A stretch of 64,000 bases of DNA from Flavisolibacter nicotianae (GTDB lineage Bacteria > Bacteroidota > Bacteroidia > Chitinophagales > Chitinophagaceae). Below are positions 8,928-17,279 of this stretch, in pieces. Where the stretch lies: assembly GCF_003628535.1 (NCBI RefSeq), contig NZ_RBCI01000015.1:57307-121306 (forward strand). The letters run 5' to 3'. The position numbers and the translations under genes are program-made. Below the pieces are notes generated by a model. It did not search any database, had not been told where the DNA came from, and saw nothing but the letters and a program-made list of their open reading frames with translations. Numbering within the stretch: position 1 is the stretch's first letter; each line of letters begins with the position of its first letter.

Positions 8928-10495
8928 GTAGGCTGACTTTTTTCTACGGGTGAATGGGCGGTGTGCTCGAGAAATCGTTTTTGCTGCAGGGGAAGCAGCA
9001 CGACAAAGGTGGTGCCGACACCGGGATGGCTTTCAACGGAAATTTCACCGTTGTGCTTTTCCACGATTTTCTTGGCAATGGTCAGTCCGATGCCCGTGCC
9101 TTCGTAGGCTTCCCTGGAATGGAGTCGCTGGAAAAGGGTAAAAATCTTGTCCTTGTATTTTTCATCAAAGCCGATTCCGTTATCGGCCACGCAGATCCGG
9201 CAATACCTGGAATCTTCATGATGCGAAGACGGCCGGTCCAGCACCACTTCTTTCGCCCAGATGCGGATATGCGGCGCAACACCGGGCTTCGAAAACTTCA
9301 ATGCATTGCTGATCAGGTTTTGAAAAAGCTGGCGAATCAGCGACGGCACGACCGGCAAGGCTGGAATTGGTCCCACATCAACAACGGCTTTTTTCTCGTC
9401 AATGTGTAATTCGAGATCGACGAGAATATCCTGGATAATGGTTTTGATATCCGCCATTTCGAACGCCAGATCTTCCGAGATGCGGGCAAACGAAAGCAGG
9501 TCCGAGATCAGTTGACTCATGCGGTTGGCGGAACGGATGATCTTGTCCATGTAAACGGCCATTTTTTCATCCAGTTCACCGCTGTCGGCGATCATGCTGC
9601 CAAAGAACTGGATCTTGCGCAACGGCTCTTTCAGGTCGTGCGAGGCCACGGAGGTGAACTGTTGCAGTTCATTGTTGCTGATCTCCAGTTCGCGGTTGCT
9701 TTCCAGCAGTTCCCGTGTCCGTTCGGCAACTTTCCGTTCCAGCGTTTCGTTCAGTATTTTTTGCTCGTGGATGGACGTCAGGGTCCCTACCCAGCGGGCA
9801 ATGCTCTCGCCCACGTAAACCGGTGTGGCCCGCAAGAGATGATAATAGTATTGCCCGTCATCCATCCTGCGGATACAGACTTCGGTTTCCAGCGACTGCC
9901 CGTCGGTAATGCTTTCCAGCCATACATCACGAAGCGACGGGGTGCCGGGGAGTGTTTCGGGAAACTGTTCTTTCGAAGCGACGAAAGAAAACCACTGGTT
10001 GTTCACCGTTTCAATTTTGCCCTTTTTATTTGTGGTAAACGCCAGTTGCGGCAGCGACTCCAGTGTGGAATGCAACTCGTTGACAGTGGCTGTCAGTTCT
10101 TTTTCCGCTTCCTTTAGCGCATGGTTTTTTTCGTAGAGCCGAAAGAAGTTGCGCACTTTCAGCATGAGGATGTCGGGATCAACGGGCTTGGTCAGGTAAT
10201 CCACCGCACCCGATTCAAATCCTTTTGTGATAAACCGTTTGTGGGTATTGACAGCCGACAGGAAAATAATGGGAATGTCTTTGGTTTTGTTCATGCCCGT
10301 AATGGCTTCGGCCACTTCAAAGCCATCCATCACCGGCATTTGCACATCTAGAATGATCAGGGCATATTCTTTCTTTAGCACTTTTTTCAGGGCTTCCTCG
10401 CCGGACAGTGCCGTGTCGGACGAAAAACCGTGTTGCTCCAGTACGGTTTTAAGTGAAAAAAGATTTTCCTGTCTATCATCAACAATAAGGATCAT
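8924..10495 (-). CDS. REC-PAS histidine kinase
   Basis: 523 residues. Receiver domain about 1-120 (IVDDRQENLFSL, LDVQMPVMDGFEV, YLTKPVDPD), short coiled coil, PAS domain about 140-250, second coiled coil, HisKA with VASHDLKEPLRKI about 290-350, HATPase with NLISNALKFS, DNGIGFDEKY and GTGIGLTIAKK. There is no membrane segment, so it is a cytosolic kinase controlled through its own N-terminal receiver. It is the first gene of the five-gene operon; its TGA overlaps the next ATG. An 18-nt inverted repeat, CAATAG/CTATTG at 10515-10532, lies about 20 nt upstream of the start and may affect expression. Confidence 0.93.
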   Translation of the reverse strand: MILIVDDRQENLFSLKTVLEQHGFSSDTALSGEEALKKVLKKEYALIILDVQMPVMDGFEVAEAITGMNKTKDIPIIFLSAVNTHKRFITKGFESGAVDYLTKPVDPDILMLKVRNFFRLYEKNHALKEAEKELTATVNELHSTLESLPQLAFTTNKKGKIETVNNQWFSFVASKEQFPETLPGTPSLRDVWLESITDGQSLETEVCIRRMDDGQYYYHLLRATPVYVGESIARWVGTLTSIHEQKILNETLERKVAERTRELLESNRELEISNNELQQFTSVASHDLKEPLRKIQFFGSMIADSGELDEKMAVYMDKIIRSANRMSQLISDLLSFARISEDLAFEMADIKTIIQDILVDLELHIDEKKAVVDVGPIPALPVVPSLIRQLFQNLISNALKFSKPGVAPHIRIWAKEVVLDRPSSHHEDSRYCRICVADNGIGFDEKYKDKIFTLFQRLHSREAYEGTGIGLTIAKKIVEKHNGEISVESHPGVGTTFVVLLPLQQKRFLEHTAHSPVEKSQPT

Positions 10496-11298
10496 CGATC
10501 GTTAAAGATTTAGGCAATAGCCAAGACTATTGTTTTCGTATGGTTTGATCAATTGGTTAAGAGATCGAAATTAGCCCTTTTCAGGGGTTAACACAAAACG
10601 AAAAGAAAAACGAAACGTTCAAATCAGCAGTAGAATTATTGTAAAACAACTTTCAATTCCCATCCTTCAAAACTAACCGGTCGATGCATTTGCTTCGTCG
10701 TTTTTGCAAACCTGCAACTGGCGTATTGGCTTCGCATTCCTTCCGCCTGCTTTTCCAAATCGTGATGCAAGGCTGCCCAAAAAACCTGATCCAGGTTCAT
10801 CTTCTTCGACTAATTATTAACAAGATGCTGGTTGATCGTCATCATCGTACCGCGAATTCTTTCTATCAAAAAAGCCACCGGCCAACCTGGACGTCGTAGT
10901 GGTATTTTCGCAAAATCCTTGCCTGTACTGCGTTACAGGGCATCCCGAGACAGTTTATGACCGTAAAAGCCGGATAAACTTATCAATGTGTACAGGAAAC
11001 ACATCCATAGTTTTGTGTAACAAACGAAAAAACAAAGACCTTTTCATATAGCAAGCAATCGTTAGCGTCCGCTGTTTCTACAGTGGACTTTTTTTTGCCC
11101 CTACCGGAAACAGCCGGCGTGGCCATCACGGCTTGATGGTCTTCTTTGCCCAAACACCTTTTCGTTTACTGGTGAAGTTTTGTAGATTTGGTTCACCTGC
11201 TATTACTCTACGATCACTGCACACTCCTTCCACTTTGAAGATTGCAACACCGCTCACCTTGTGATGAACTGCATTTCTTCACCGCAAAATCAAACAAA
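10496..11298. other. 803-bp divergent intergenic region, no gene recognised
   Basis: A+T-rich spacer between the kinase operon (leftward) and the FAD oxidase (rightward). It holds a small inverted repeat CAATAG-6-CTATTG at 10515-10532 in the kinase leader and a TAGATTTG -7-like element at 11183-11190 on the plus strand. A 71-codon open frame at 10684-10899 has no recognisable domain and poor coding character. No tRNA-like cloverleaf or structured RNA motif was recognised. Confidence 0.5.
11183..11190 (+). promoter_or_regulatory. Candidate Bacteroidota -7 element (TAGATTTG)
   Basis: Perfect fit to the TAnnTTTG consensus, about 110 nt upstream of the FAD oxidase start. No good TTG -33 element is found at the expected distance, so the call is tentative. 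Confidence 0.35.
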
Positions 11299-12678
11299 AT
11301 GGAGTCTTTTAGCCTCGCTGCCGAACAATTGTCGCCTTCCCTGGTCGCAGAAATCCGCGAAAAAACAACCGGCCCGGTACTGGTTCCCGGCGACGATACG
11401 TTTAATGAGGTACGCAAAGTCTGGAACGGCATGGTCGACCGCAAACCTGCATTAATCATTCGCTGCCAAACCGTGAATGACGTAATCACCGGCGTCAACG
11501 CAGCCAGGAAAAACCACCTGCAGGTGGCGATTCGCGGCGGCGGACACAACGTAACAGGTAATGCGGTTTGCGACGGTGGTATTATGATTGATCTGTCGCT
11601 GCTGAAAAAAGTGCAGGTAGATCCCGAGCAAATGACAGCGAAGGCGCAAACCGGCGCCACCTGGGGTGATTTCGATAAGGCTACCCAGGTTTATGGCCTG
11701 GCAACAACAGGCGGATTGATTTCCACGACAGGCATTGCCGGACTGACCCTCGGCGGCGGCGTGGGCTGGCTGGTGCGCCACCACGGCATGAGCTGCGATA
11801 ATTTGATCAGCGCAGAAGTGGTCACTGCAACCGGCGAACTGGTAACGGCCAGCACCACGGAAAACCCCGATCTCTTCTGGGGACTAAGAGGCGCCGGCGG
11901 CAATTTCGGCGTCGTGACTTCACTCACCTATCGTCTTCATCCCGTGTCGCAGGTATTCGGCGGGATGATTTTATACCCGAGAACGGAGGCACAAAAGGTG
12001 ATCCGGCATTTCCGTGAGTTCATGGCAACCGCTCCCGACGAACTAACCCTTTATGCGGCCCTGCTCCACTCCCCCAACGGTCAACCGGTCGTTGGGATAA
12101 TGGGCTGCCACAGCGGTGATGTATCAACAGGAGAAAGCGTTTTGAAACCCATTCGTGAATTCGGCTCACCCCTTCTCGACACATTCAGCGAGCAACCCTA
12201 TTTGCAGATGCAAACCATGCTGGATGGTCCCTTCCCGCACGGCAACCGCTATTACTGGAAGTCCGGCTTTTTGGATGAACTATCCGATGAAGCCATCGAC
12301 ACGATCATCCAACAGGCAGAAACGGTTCCCTCGCCCCTCACACCCATCATCTTTGAATTGTACGGCGGCAAAGCCGCGGAAGAACCGGAAGGCGGTACCT
12401 CGTACCCACACCGGATGAACCAGTTTGATCTCGTTGTGATCTCCAATTGGGTTACGCCGGAAGACGATGAAAAGAACATTTCGTGGACCCGGGCCCTTTG
12501 GGAAGCCGTGCAGCCTTATACCAGCAACCGGGTTTATGTAAATGCCCTTGGTATCGAAGGCGAGCAACGGGTTAGAGAAGCCTACGGCAAGAACTATAAC
12601 CGCCTGCAGGAGATCAAAAAAAAGTATGACCCGGAAAATCTTTTCTGCCTGAACCAAAATATCCAACCGGGCAGCTAG
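11299..12678 (+). CDS. FAD-binding oxidoreductase, berberine bridge enzyme-like
   Basis: 459 residues. FAD_binding_4 (PCMH) domain about 20-200 with the RGGGHNVTG motif, whose His is the usual 8-alpha covalent FAD attachment site, then GLTLGGGVGWLVRHHG and LFWGLRGAGGNFGVVT. The C-terminal BBE segment ends with YGKNYNRLQEIKKKYDPENLF, including the typical YDP-N-F motif. Such enzymes oxidise sugars or secondary metabolites and pass electrons to oxygen; the substrate is not evident. An in-frame start 57 bp upstream exists, but ATG 11299 fits homologous N-termini better. No signal peptide is seen, so cytosolic. It appears monocistronic, followed by a strong terminator. Confidence 0.9.
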   Translation: MESFSLAAEQLSPSLVAEIREKTTGPVLVPGDDTFNEVRKVWNGMVDRKPALIIRCQTVNDVITGVNAARKNHLQVAIRGGGHNVTGNAVCDGGIMIDLSLLKKVQVDPEQMTAKAQTGATWGDFDKATQVYGLATTGGLISTTGIAGLTLGGGVGWLVRHHGMSCDNLISAEVVTATGELVTASTTENPDLFWGLRGAGGNFGVVTSLTYRLHPVSQVFGGMILYPRTEAQKVIRHFREFMATAPDELTLYAALLHSPNGQPVVGIMGCHSGDVSTGESVLKPIREFGSPLLDTFSEQPYLQMQTMLDGPFPHGNRYYWKSGFLDELSDEAIDTIIQQAETVPSPLTPIIFELYGGKAAEEPEGGTSYPHRMNQFDLVVISNWVTPEDDEKNISWTRALWEAVQPYTSNRVYVNALGIEGEQRVREAYGKNYNRLQEIKKKYDPENLFCLNQNIQPGS

Positions 12679-12702
12679 GTAGCATCCGTAAAAATGGTTG
12701 AG

Positions 12703-12736
12703 AAAGAGCATTGCCGCGGCAGTGCTCTTTTTTTAC
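12703..12736 (+). terminator. Intrinsic terminator of the FAD oxidase gene
   Basis: A stem of about 13 bp (AAAGAGCATTGCC pairing with GGCAGTGCTCTTT) is followed by a T run ending near 12733, 25 bp after the stop codon. Confidence 0.85.
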
Positions 12737-12904
12737 GCCATGCGTATCCCGGCCAGCGCCTGCATTGTCACAGTACCGGGCAAGTATCCCGCATTCAATT
12801 TTTCGTAACCGCGCCATTCCAGCCTCTATCGGCACCGTATTGGCAATCTGGAAAACCACTGGTTTGTGGAACAGTTTTTTATTTATTATAAGCTAAAATT
12901 CAAC

Positions 12905-13561
12905 ATGAACTGGCTACGGAACAACGGCCTTTCACTGGTGTTCCTGCTCCTGTTTCTTTTTTCACTGGGTGCGCAGGCTTTTACCGGCTGGAAGGAATAC
13001 AATGAAGAAATGCAGGAAGCAGGAGGTCAACCGCTCGATTTTGGTCCTTACCTGACAACAGCCCATTTTTCAGAGGCCACGTTTGAAAACTGGGAGAGCG
13101 AATTTCTGCAGATGGCACTGTTCGTTGTACTGAGCATGTTTCTTTACCAGAAAGGTTCTTCCGAATCGAAAGATCCGGATAAGGCAGAAAAGGTTGACAG
13201 GGATCCCAAATACAACCAAAAGAAAAATGCGCCCTGGCCCGTGCGCAAGGGCGGCCTGGTGTTAACGCTTTACCAGCATTCTCTTTCCATTGCCCTGACG
13301 CTGTTGTTTCTTCTCAGCCTCCTCTGGCATTTTAAAGCCAGCCGGCTCGATTACAATCAACACCAGGTGCTCCGGCACCTGCCCACAGAAACGGCTTCGC
13401 AATACCTTACGAATCCGAAATTCTGGTTCGAGTCGTTTCAGAACTGGCAGAGCGAATTCCTGTCTGTCCTGGCAATTATTTTCCTGAGTATTTACCTGCG
13501 GCAAAAAAACTCGCCGCAATCAAAACCCGTAGATGCACCACACACCGAAACCGGCGACTGA
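12905..13561 (+). CDS. DUF6766-like membrane protein with duplicated halves
   Basis: 218 residues, four hydrophobic segments: about 8-27, 70-88, 120-140 and 181-198. The two halves resemble each other: FENWESEFLQMALFVVLSMF and FQNWQSEFLSVLAIIFLSIY both precede a QKxSxxSK tail, so the protein looks like an internal duplication. This pattern (E/QSEFLxV followed by a LRQxxSPxSKP tail) matches the uncharacterised DUF6766 family. It is an inner-membrane protein of unknown role. The open frame extends upstream by 13 codons, but ATG 12905 begins directly before the first membrane segment. It is isolated, with no operon partner. Confidence 0.8.
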   Translation: MNWLRNNGLSLVFLLLFLFSLGAQAFTGWKEYNEEMQEAGGQPLDFGPYLTTAHFSEATFENWESEFLQMALFVVLSMFLYQKGSSESKDPDKAEKVDRDPKYNQKKNAPWPVRKGGLVLTLYQHSLSIALTLLFLLSLLWHFKASRLDYNQHQVLRHLPTETASQYLTNPKFWFESFQNWQSEFLSVLAIIFLSIYLRQKNSPQSKPVDAPHTETGD

Positions 13562-13762
13562 ATGTTTTTAAGGCAATTCCACCAATACATTGTGTGAATA
13601 GAGAATGGTGCGAGAGAAAATAGGTGATTCACAACTGGCCATTAAAGTACGATCCGCCAAAATAATTTACGGTTCTATAGGCAATAAGAAAAAGCTCCAT
13701 CGATGGCCGTCGCGTAAAATGCAGGGATCAGCCCGCGTTGCGGGCAAGCTTTATTGCCAATA

Positions 13763-13797
13763 AAAAAGCCGGCGGTCAACTCGACTGCCGGCTTTTT
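13763..13797 (-). terminator. Bidirectional intrinsic terminator
   Basis: AAAAAGCCGGC pairs with GCCGGCTTTTT, extended inward by GTC/GAC, around a 5-nt loop. It lies 13 bp past the stop of the minus-strand DUF1080 gene and has T runs on both strands, so it can also stop rightward transcription. Confidence 0.85.
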
Positions 13798-13809
13798 GCT
13801 GGATACCTT

Positions 13810-14589
13810 TTACAAAGGCCTGATCCAAATATTGCGGAAGGAGATCGGCTCACTGGGATCACCGTGTGCCTGCAGCTTGATGGGCGCCGCTCCGTGCTTG
13901 ATCGAGTAAGAGGGCTTGCCGATGTACTGCGTCGGTCCTAAAAGTGCCACATCGTTCTGCACCAGCACACCGTTGAAAAATACGGTTACCCGTGCCGGTG
14001 ACTTTACAGAACCGTCGTCGTTGAATGTCGGTGCGGTCCAGGCCACATCGTAGCTCTGCCACTCGCCGGGCTTGCGTGCCGGGTTGGCCAGCGGGACATG
14101 CTGCTTGTAAATGCTACCCGCCATCCCGTTCACATACGTATCGTTCTGGTACGAATCCAGGACTTGGAGTTCGTAGCCTGCATCGCCCTTGCCGATCGAA
14201 GCCAGGAACACGCCACTGTTGCCGCGGGCCTGGTTCTTTCCGGTGATCGTTGCCGGGATGCGCCATTCAATGTGCAATTGGTAGTTGCCAAAAGATCGTT
14301 TGGTTTCAATATTGCCGGCGGCTTTGTTGACGGTTAATACACCGTCGTTGACGGTCCAGGTGGCCGGCTTCGAGGGGTCGGACGTCAACACCCATTCGTC
14401 GAGATTTTTGCCATCGAACAAGACAACGGCATCGGACGGTGGTGTTTCAAAAGCGATCTTACCCGGCGTAACCACTTTGGGCACTGGTGTGTAAACCTCC
14501 GTGTCTTCGGGTTTGCCCTTGGGTTGCGCCACGGCGCAGGAAAACAGGAAGAGCGAACAGCTACCAATAAAAAACATTTTTTTCTTCAT
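13810..14589 (-). CDS. DUF1080 lipoprotein, 3-keto-disaccharide hydrolase-like
   Basis: 259 residues. The N-terminus MKKKMFFIGSCSLFLFSCAV is a signal peptide with a possible lipobox Cys near residue 18. The DUF1080 (LamG-like jelly roll) domain starts at VVLFDGKNLDEWVL and contains GNYQLHIEWRIP, GNSGVFLA and YELQVLDSY, all typical of the family. Several DUF1080 members hydrolyse 3-keto-glycosides made by sugar 3-dehydrogenases. It lies 40 bp upstream (minus-strand sense, downstream) of the GMC oxidoreductase gene, so the two probably work on the same oxidised sugar (inference). A TTG 18 bp upstream is an alternative start. Confidence 0.85.
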   Translation of the reverse strand: MKKKMFFIGSCSLFLFSCAVAQPKGKPEDTEVYTPVPKVVTPGKIAFETPPSDAVVLFDGKNLDEWVLTSDPSKPATWTVNDGVLTVNKAAGNIETKRSFGNYQLHIEWRIPATITGKNQARGNSGVFLASIGKGDAGYELQVLDSYQNDTYVNGMAGSIYKQHVPLANPARKPGEWQSYDVAWTAPTFNDDGSVKSPARVTVFFNGVLVQNDVALLGPTQYIGKPSYSIKHGAAPIKLQAHGDPSEPISFRNIWIRPL

Positions 14590-14629
14590 GGATTTGTGTT
14601 TTGACAAGAGTTAAGTATTGCGGTGAAAA

Positions 14630-16339
14630 TTACAGGTTTCTTTTCTTCAGTTCATTTACGGCATAATCGGCCGCACGGGCCGTGAGTGCCATGTAAGTTA
14701 ATGAGGGATTTTGGCAGGCACTGGAGACCATGCAGGCACCGTCGGTTACAAACACGTTTTTGGCGTCCCACACCTGGTTCCATTCATTGAGCACCGAGGT
14801 CTTGGGATCGCGACCCATGCGTGCCGTTCCCATTTCGTGGATGCCATGGCCTATGGCGTGACCGGCATCGTAGGTATTCACATTCTTTACGCCGGCGGCT
14901 TCGAGCATGGCCCTGGCTTCGGCAACAATGTCCTTGCGCATGGCCATCTCGTTTTCCCGCAACACGGCATCCATGGCCAGCACCGGCAAGCCCCATTTGT
15001 CTTTCCGGGCCTTATCCAGCGAAATTTTGTTTTCGTGGTACGGAAGGATTTCCCCAAAACCTGTCATGCCGATCGACCACTGACCGGGTTCGCAAAGGGC
15101 ATCCTTATAATCGCCGCCGATGTTCATTTCGGCGATCTCCCTGGCCCATCCCTGGCGGCTGGCACTGCCCTGGTAGCCAAAGCCCCGCAGGTAATTGCGC
15201 TTGTCGCCAAACAAATTGGCAAATCGAACAATGTAAAAGCCATTGGCCCGCTTGCCATAGAGGTATTTGTCTTCGTAGCCCTCCACGGTTCCCGAAGCAC
15301 CGAGGTTGTAGTGATGATCCATCACGTTGTGACCCAGTTCGCCGCTGCTGCTGCCCAGGCCATCGGGCCATACATCGGTGGCCGAATTCATCAGCACCCA
15401 GGCCGAGTTCAGCGCCGACGCATTGAGAAAAACAAGCGAAGACGTAAACGTGTAGGTCTTGTTGGTTTCTGCGTCCAGCACCTCCACGCCCCTTGCCTTT
15501 TGCGTGTCTTTGTCGTAAAGAATTTGCGTCACGATGGAAAACGGACGCACGGTCAGGTTGCCGGTTTTCAGGGCGGCCGGCAACGTGGAAGACTGCGTGC
15601 TGAAATAGCCGCCAAAGGGACAACCTTCCCAGCAACGGTTGCGGAACTGGCAGGCCGTTCGCCCGGGGATGGCGGCCGTAAGATTCGCCGTGCGGCCAAT
15701 GATCATGTGCCGGTTCAGCTTTTCTTTGATGCGTGCCGCCACGTCTTTCTCCACGCAGTTCAACTCCATTGGTGGCAGGAAGTTCCCGTCGGGCAGTTGG
15801 GGAAGACCTTCTTTGGATCCGCTGATACCGGCAAAGCCTTCCACGTAATCGTACCAGGGAGCCATGTCCTTGTACCGGAGGGGCCAGTCGATGGCGATAC
15901 CGTCTTTTGCATTGGCTTCAAAATCCAGGTCGCTCCAGCGATAGCTTTGCCTTCCCCACAAGATGGAGCGTCCACCCATTTGGTAACTGCGCCACCAGGT
16001 GAAGGGTTTGATTTCGGTATAAGGGCAATCCTGTTCATTGGCCCAGAATGAAAGATCGGGGTGACCGATGGCCCAACCACGGTTGATGACCGGGTAGTTT
16101 GCCTTGTCTTGCAGGGTGGCCGTACCGCGGTGCGGGAGGTCCCACTGATCCAACCTGGCAGTCTTGTAATCCTTTACGTGTTCGAGGTTGCGGCCCCTTT
16201 CCAGCATCAAAACTTTCAGGCCTTTTTCCGTCAGTTCTTTGGCGGCCCATCCTCCGGAAATCCCGGACCCGATGACAATGGCATCATACTGGTTTTGCGC
16301 TGCAGCTTTGGTGTTGACGCGTAGTGTATCCCCTGGCAT
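14630..16339 (-). CDS. GMC-family oxidoreductase
   Basis: 569 residues. The FAD Rossmann motif is at residues 18-45 ([26 protein letters not shown]). Cysteines cluster in [15 protein letters not shown] about 230-245. The C-terminal GMC domain has [17 protein letters not shown] and [20 protein letters not shown], supplying the active-site His and Asn. It oxidises an alcohol or sugar hydroxyl with FAD. This branch resembles Bacteroidota enzymes encoded beside DUF1080 proteins and thought to act as sugar 3-dehydrogenases, but the usual small gluconate-dehydrogenase subunit 3 partner is not encoded here. No signal peptide is visible. Confidence 0.88.
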   Translation of the reverse strand: MPGDTLRVNTKAAAQNQYDAIVIGSGISGGWAAKELTEKGLKVLMLERGRNLEHVKDYKTARLDQWDLPHRGTATLQDKANYPVINRGWAIGHPDLSFWANEQDCPYTEIKPFTWWRSYQMGGRSILWGRQSYRWSDLDFEANAKDGIAIDWPLRYKDMAPWYDYVEGFAGISGSKEGLPQLPDGNFLPPMELNCVEKDVAARIKEKLNRHMIIGRTANLTAAIPGRTACQFRNRCWEGCPFGGYFSTQSSTLPAALKTGNLTVRPFSIVTQILYDKDTQKARGVEVLDAETNKTYTFTSSLVFLNASALNSAWVLMNSATDVWPDGLGSSSGELGHNVMDHHYNLGASGTVEGYEDKYLYGKRANGFYIVRFANLFGDKRNYLRGFGYQGSASRQGWAREIAEMNIGGDYKDALCEPGQWSIGMTGFGEILPYHENKISLDKARKDKWGLPVLAMDAVLRENEMAMRKDIVAEARAMLEAAGVKNVNTYDAGHAIGHGIHEMGTARMGRDPKTSVLNEWNQVWDAKNVFVTDGACMVSSACQNPSLTYMALTARAADYAVNELKKRNL

Positions 16340-16690
16340 AGGTAAGAATGTCTCTCTTTTTTTCGGTGAGGCAATCGTTGTTGCAATGTGGTTGAAAAAA
16401 CCAATTTACGAACAAACCGTTGAACTGTTGCCTGTGGTTTTACAGATTTTTCAAGACAAGTTTGGTTGTGGATGATAACTAACACCAACCCGTGGAATTG
16501 ATAGAGGGATATATGCAAACGAAACGCGGCCGGCAACAAACCCATTCTCCGTCAAACGAAGTTTGACTGTATCTGGTAGAAAAGGTCCACGATGCATCGC
16601 GTTTGCTTTGCCTGCCCGATGGGCCAGAAAATGCCTTAGCCTTGCCACCGGCAAAACGCAAGAAGGATAGAAAGACTGGATTGACTATAG
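16340..16690. other. 351-bp intergenic spacer, nothing recognised
   Basis: Lies upstream of the GMC gene and downstream of the small hypothetical gene ending at 16691. Short open frames here lack domains and overlap on both strands. No hairpin with a T tract, tRNA or promoter consensus was convincing. Confidence 0.4.
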
Positions 16691-16945
16691 TTAGAGCAAC
16701 AATTGCAACTCGGAAACGTCAACCATGCGCAGGTAAGGTTCTAAAAACCGCGTGTCGTCGAAGCCGCGGATATCGATGGCTTCAGACATCTTTTCGTTGA
16801 AGTATATCTCGACATAATAGCTTTCAACCTGATAAAGCAGCACATTTACTCCTACACCTGTTCTACCAAAAAGAAATACGCCACAGTGCTTGACCACTTT
16901 TCGCTGCATGTCTTTAGGCAGCGAAACAAACTGCTGAAACGTCAT
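16691..16945 (-). CDS. Small uncharacterised protein (84 aa)
   Basis: Starts MTFQQFVSLPKDMQRKVVKH; soluble, no signal peptide, with a beta-rich middle (VNVLLYQVESYYVEIYF) and an acidic C-terminus rich in Leu. The pattern of a short helix then a strand carrying YxVExYF resembles small uncharacterised proteins found widely in Chitinophagaceae, but no named family is recognised. It sits alone between two spacers. Codon character and the good ATG support a real gene; function unknown. Confidence 0.6.
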   Translation of the reverse strand: MTFQQFVSLPKDMQRKVVKHCGVFLFGRTGVGVNVLLYQVESYYVEIYFNEKMSEAIDIRGFDDTRFLEPYLRMVDVSELQLLL

Positions 16946-17279
16946 AAGTGCCTATTTAAAGCTGGAAAGGGCACAAAAGCAGTGCCGTAGCGGGTTTACG
17001 GCCAGCCACAGCAGGGAATCCACCGCCTGCTGTATAAAACATTACACAAAACGGAAATAAGTATCCCCACAAATGCACCCCCCACCGACGGACCCCGCTG
17101 CCAATTAATTTGTGGCACCGCATTTGGATAACCAATCTGGCAAGCGCCGGCAGCAGCGAAGACAGATGTGCGAAAGAGCCGGCAAACTGCCCAACTCATT
17201 TTTGATCCGTTCCCCCTATGTCGCAATAAAGAAAATGGTGCGAGTTGATTTTGGTGTGAAATGCGCAAAAAGTAGTCTC
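16946..17279. other. 334-bp intergenic spacer, nothing recognised
   Basis: Between the M1 peptidase stop (17280) and the small gene start (16945). Short frames on both strands look random. No terminator-like hairpin was found for the peptidase gene here. Confidence 0.4.

Noticed and set aside
10684..10899. 71-codon open frame in the 803-bp spacer
   Set aside because: No domain and poor coding character; treated as spacer.
14711..16051. 446-codon plus-strand open frame
   Set aside because: Exactly antisense to the well-supported GMC oxidoreductase; His-rich random product without motifs.
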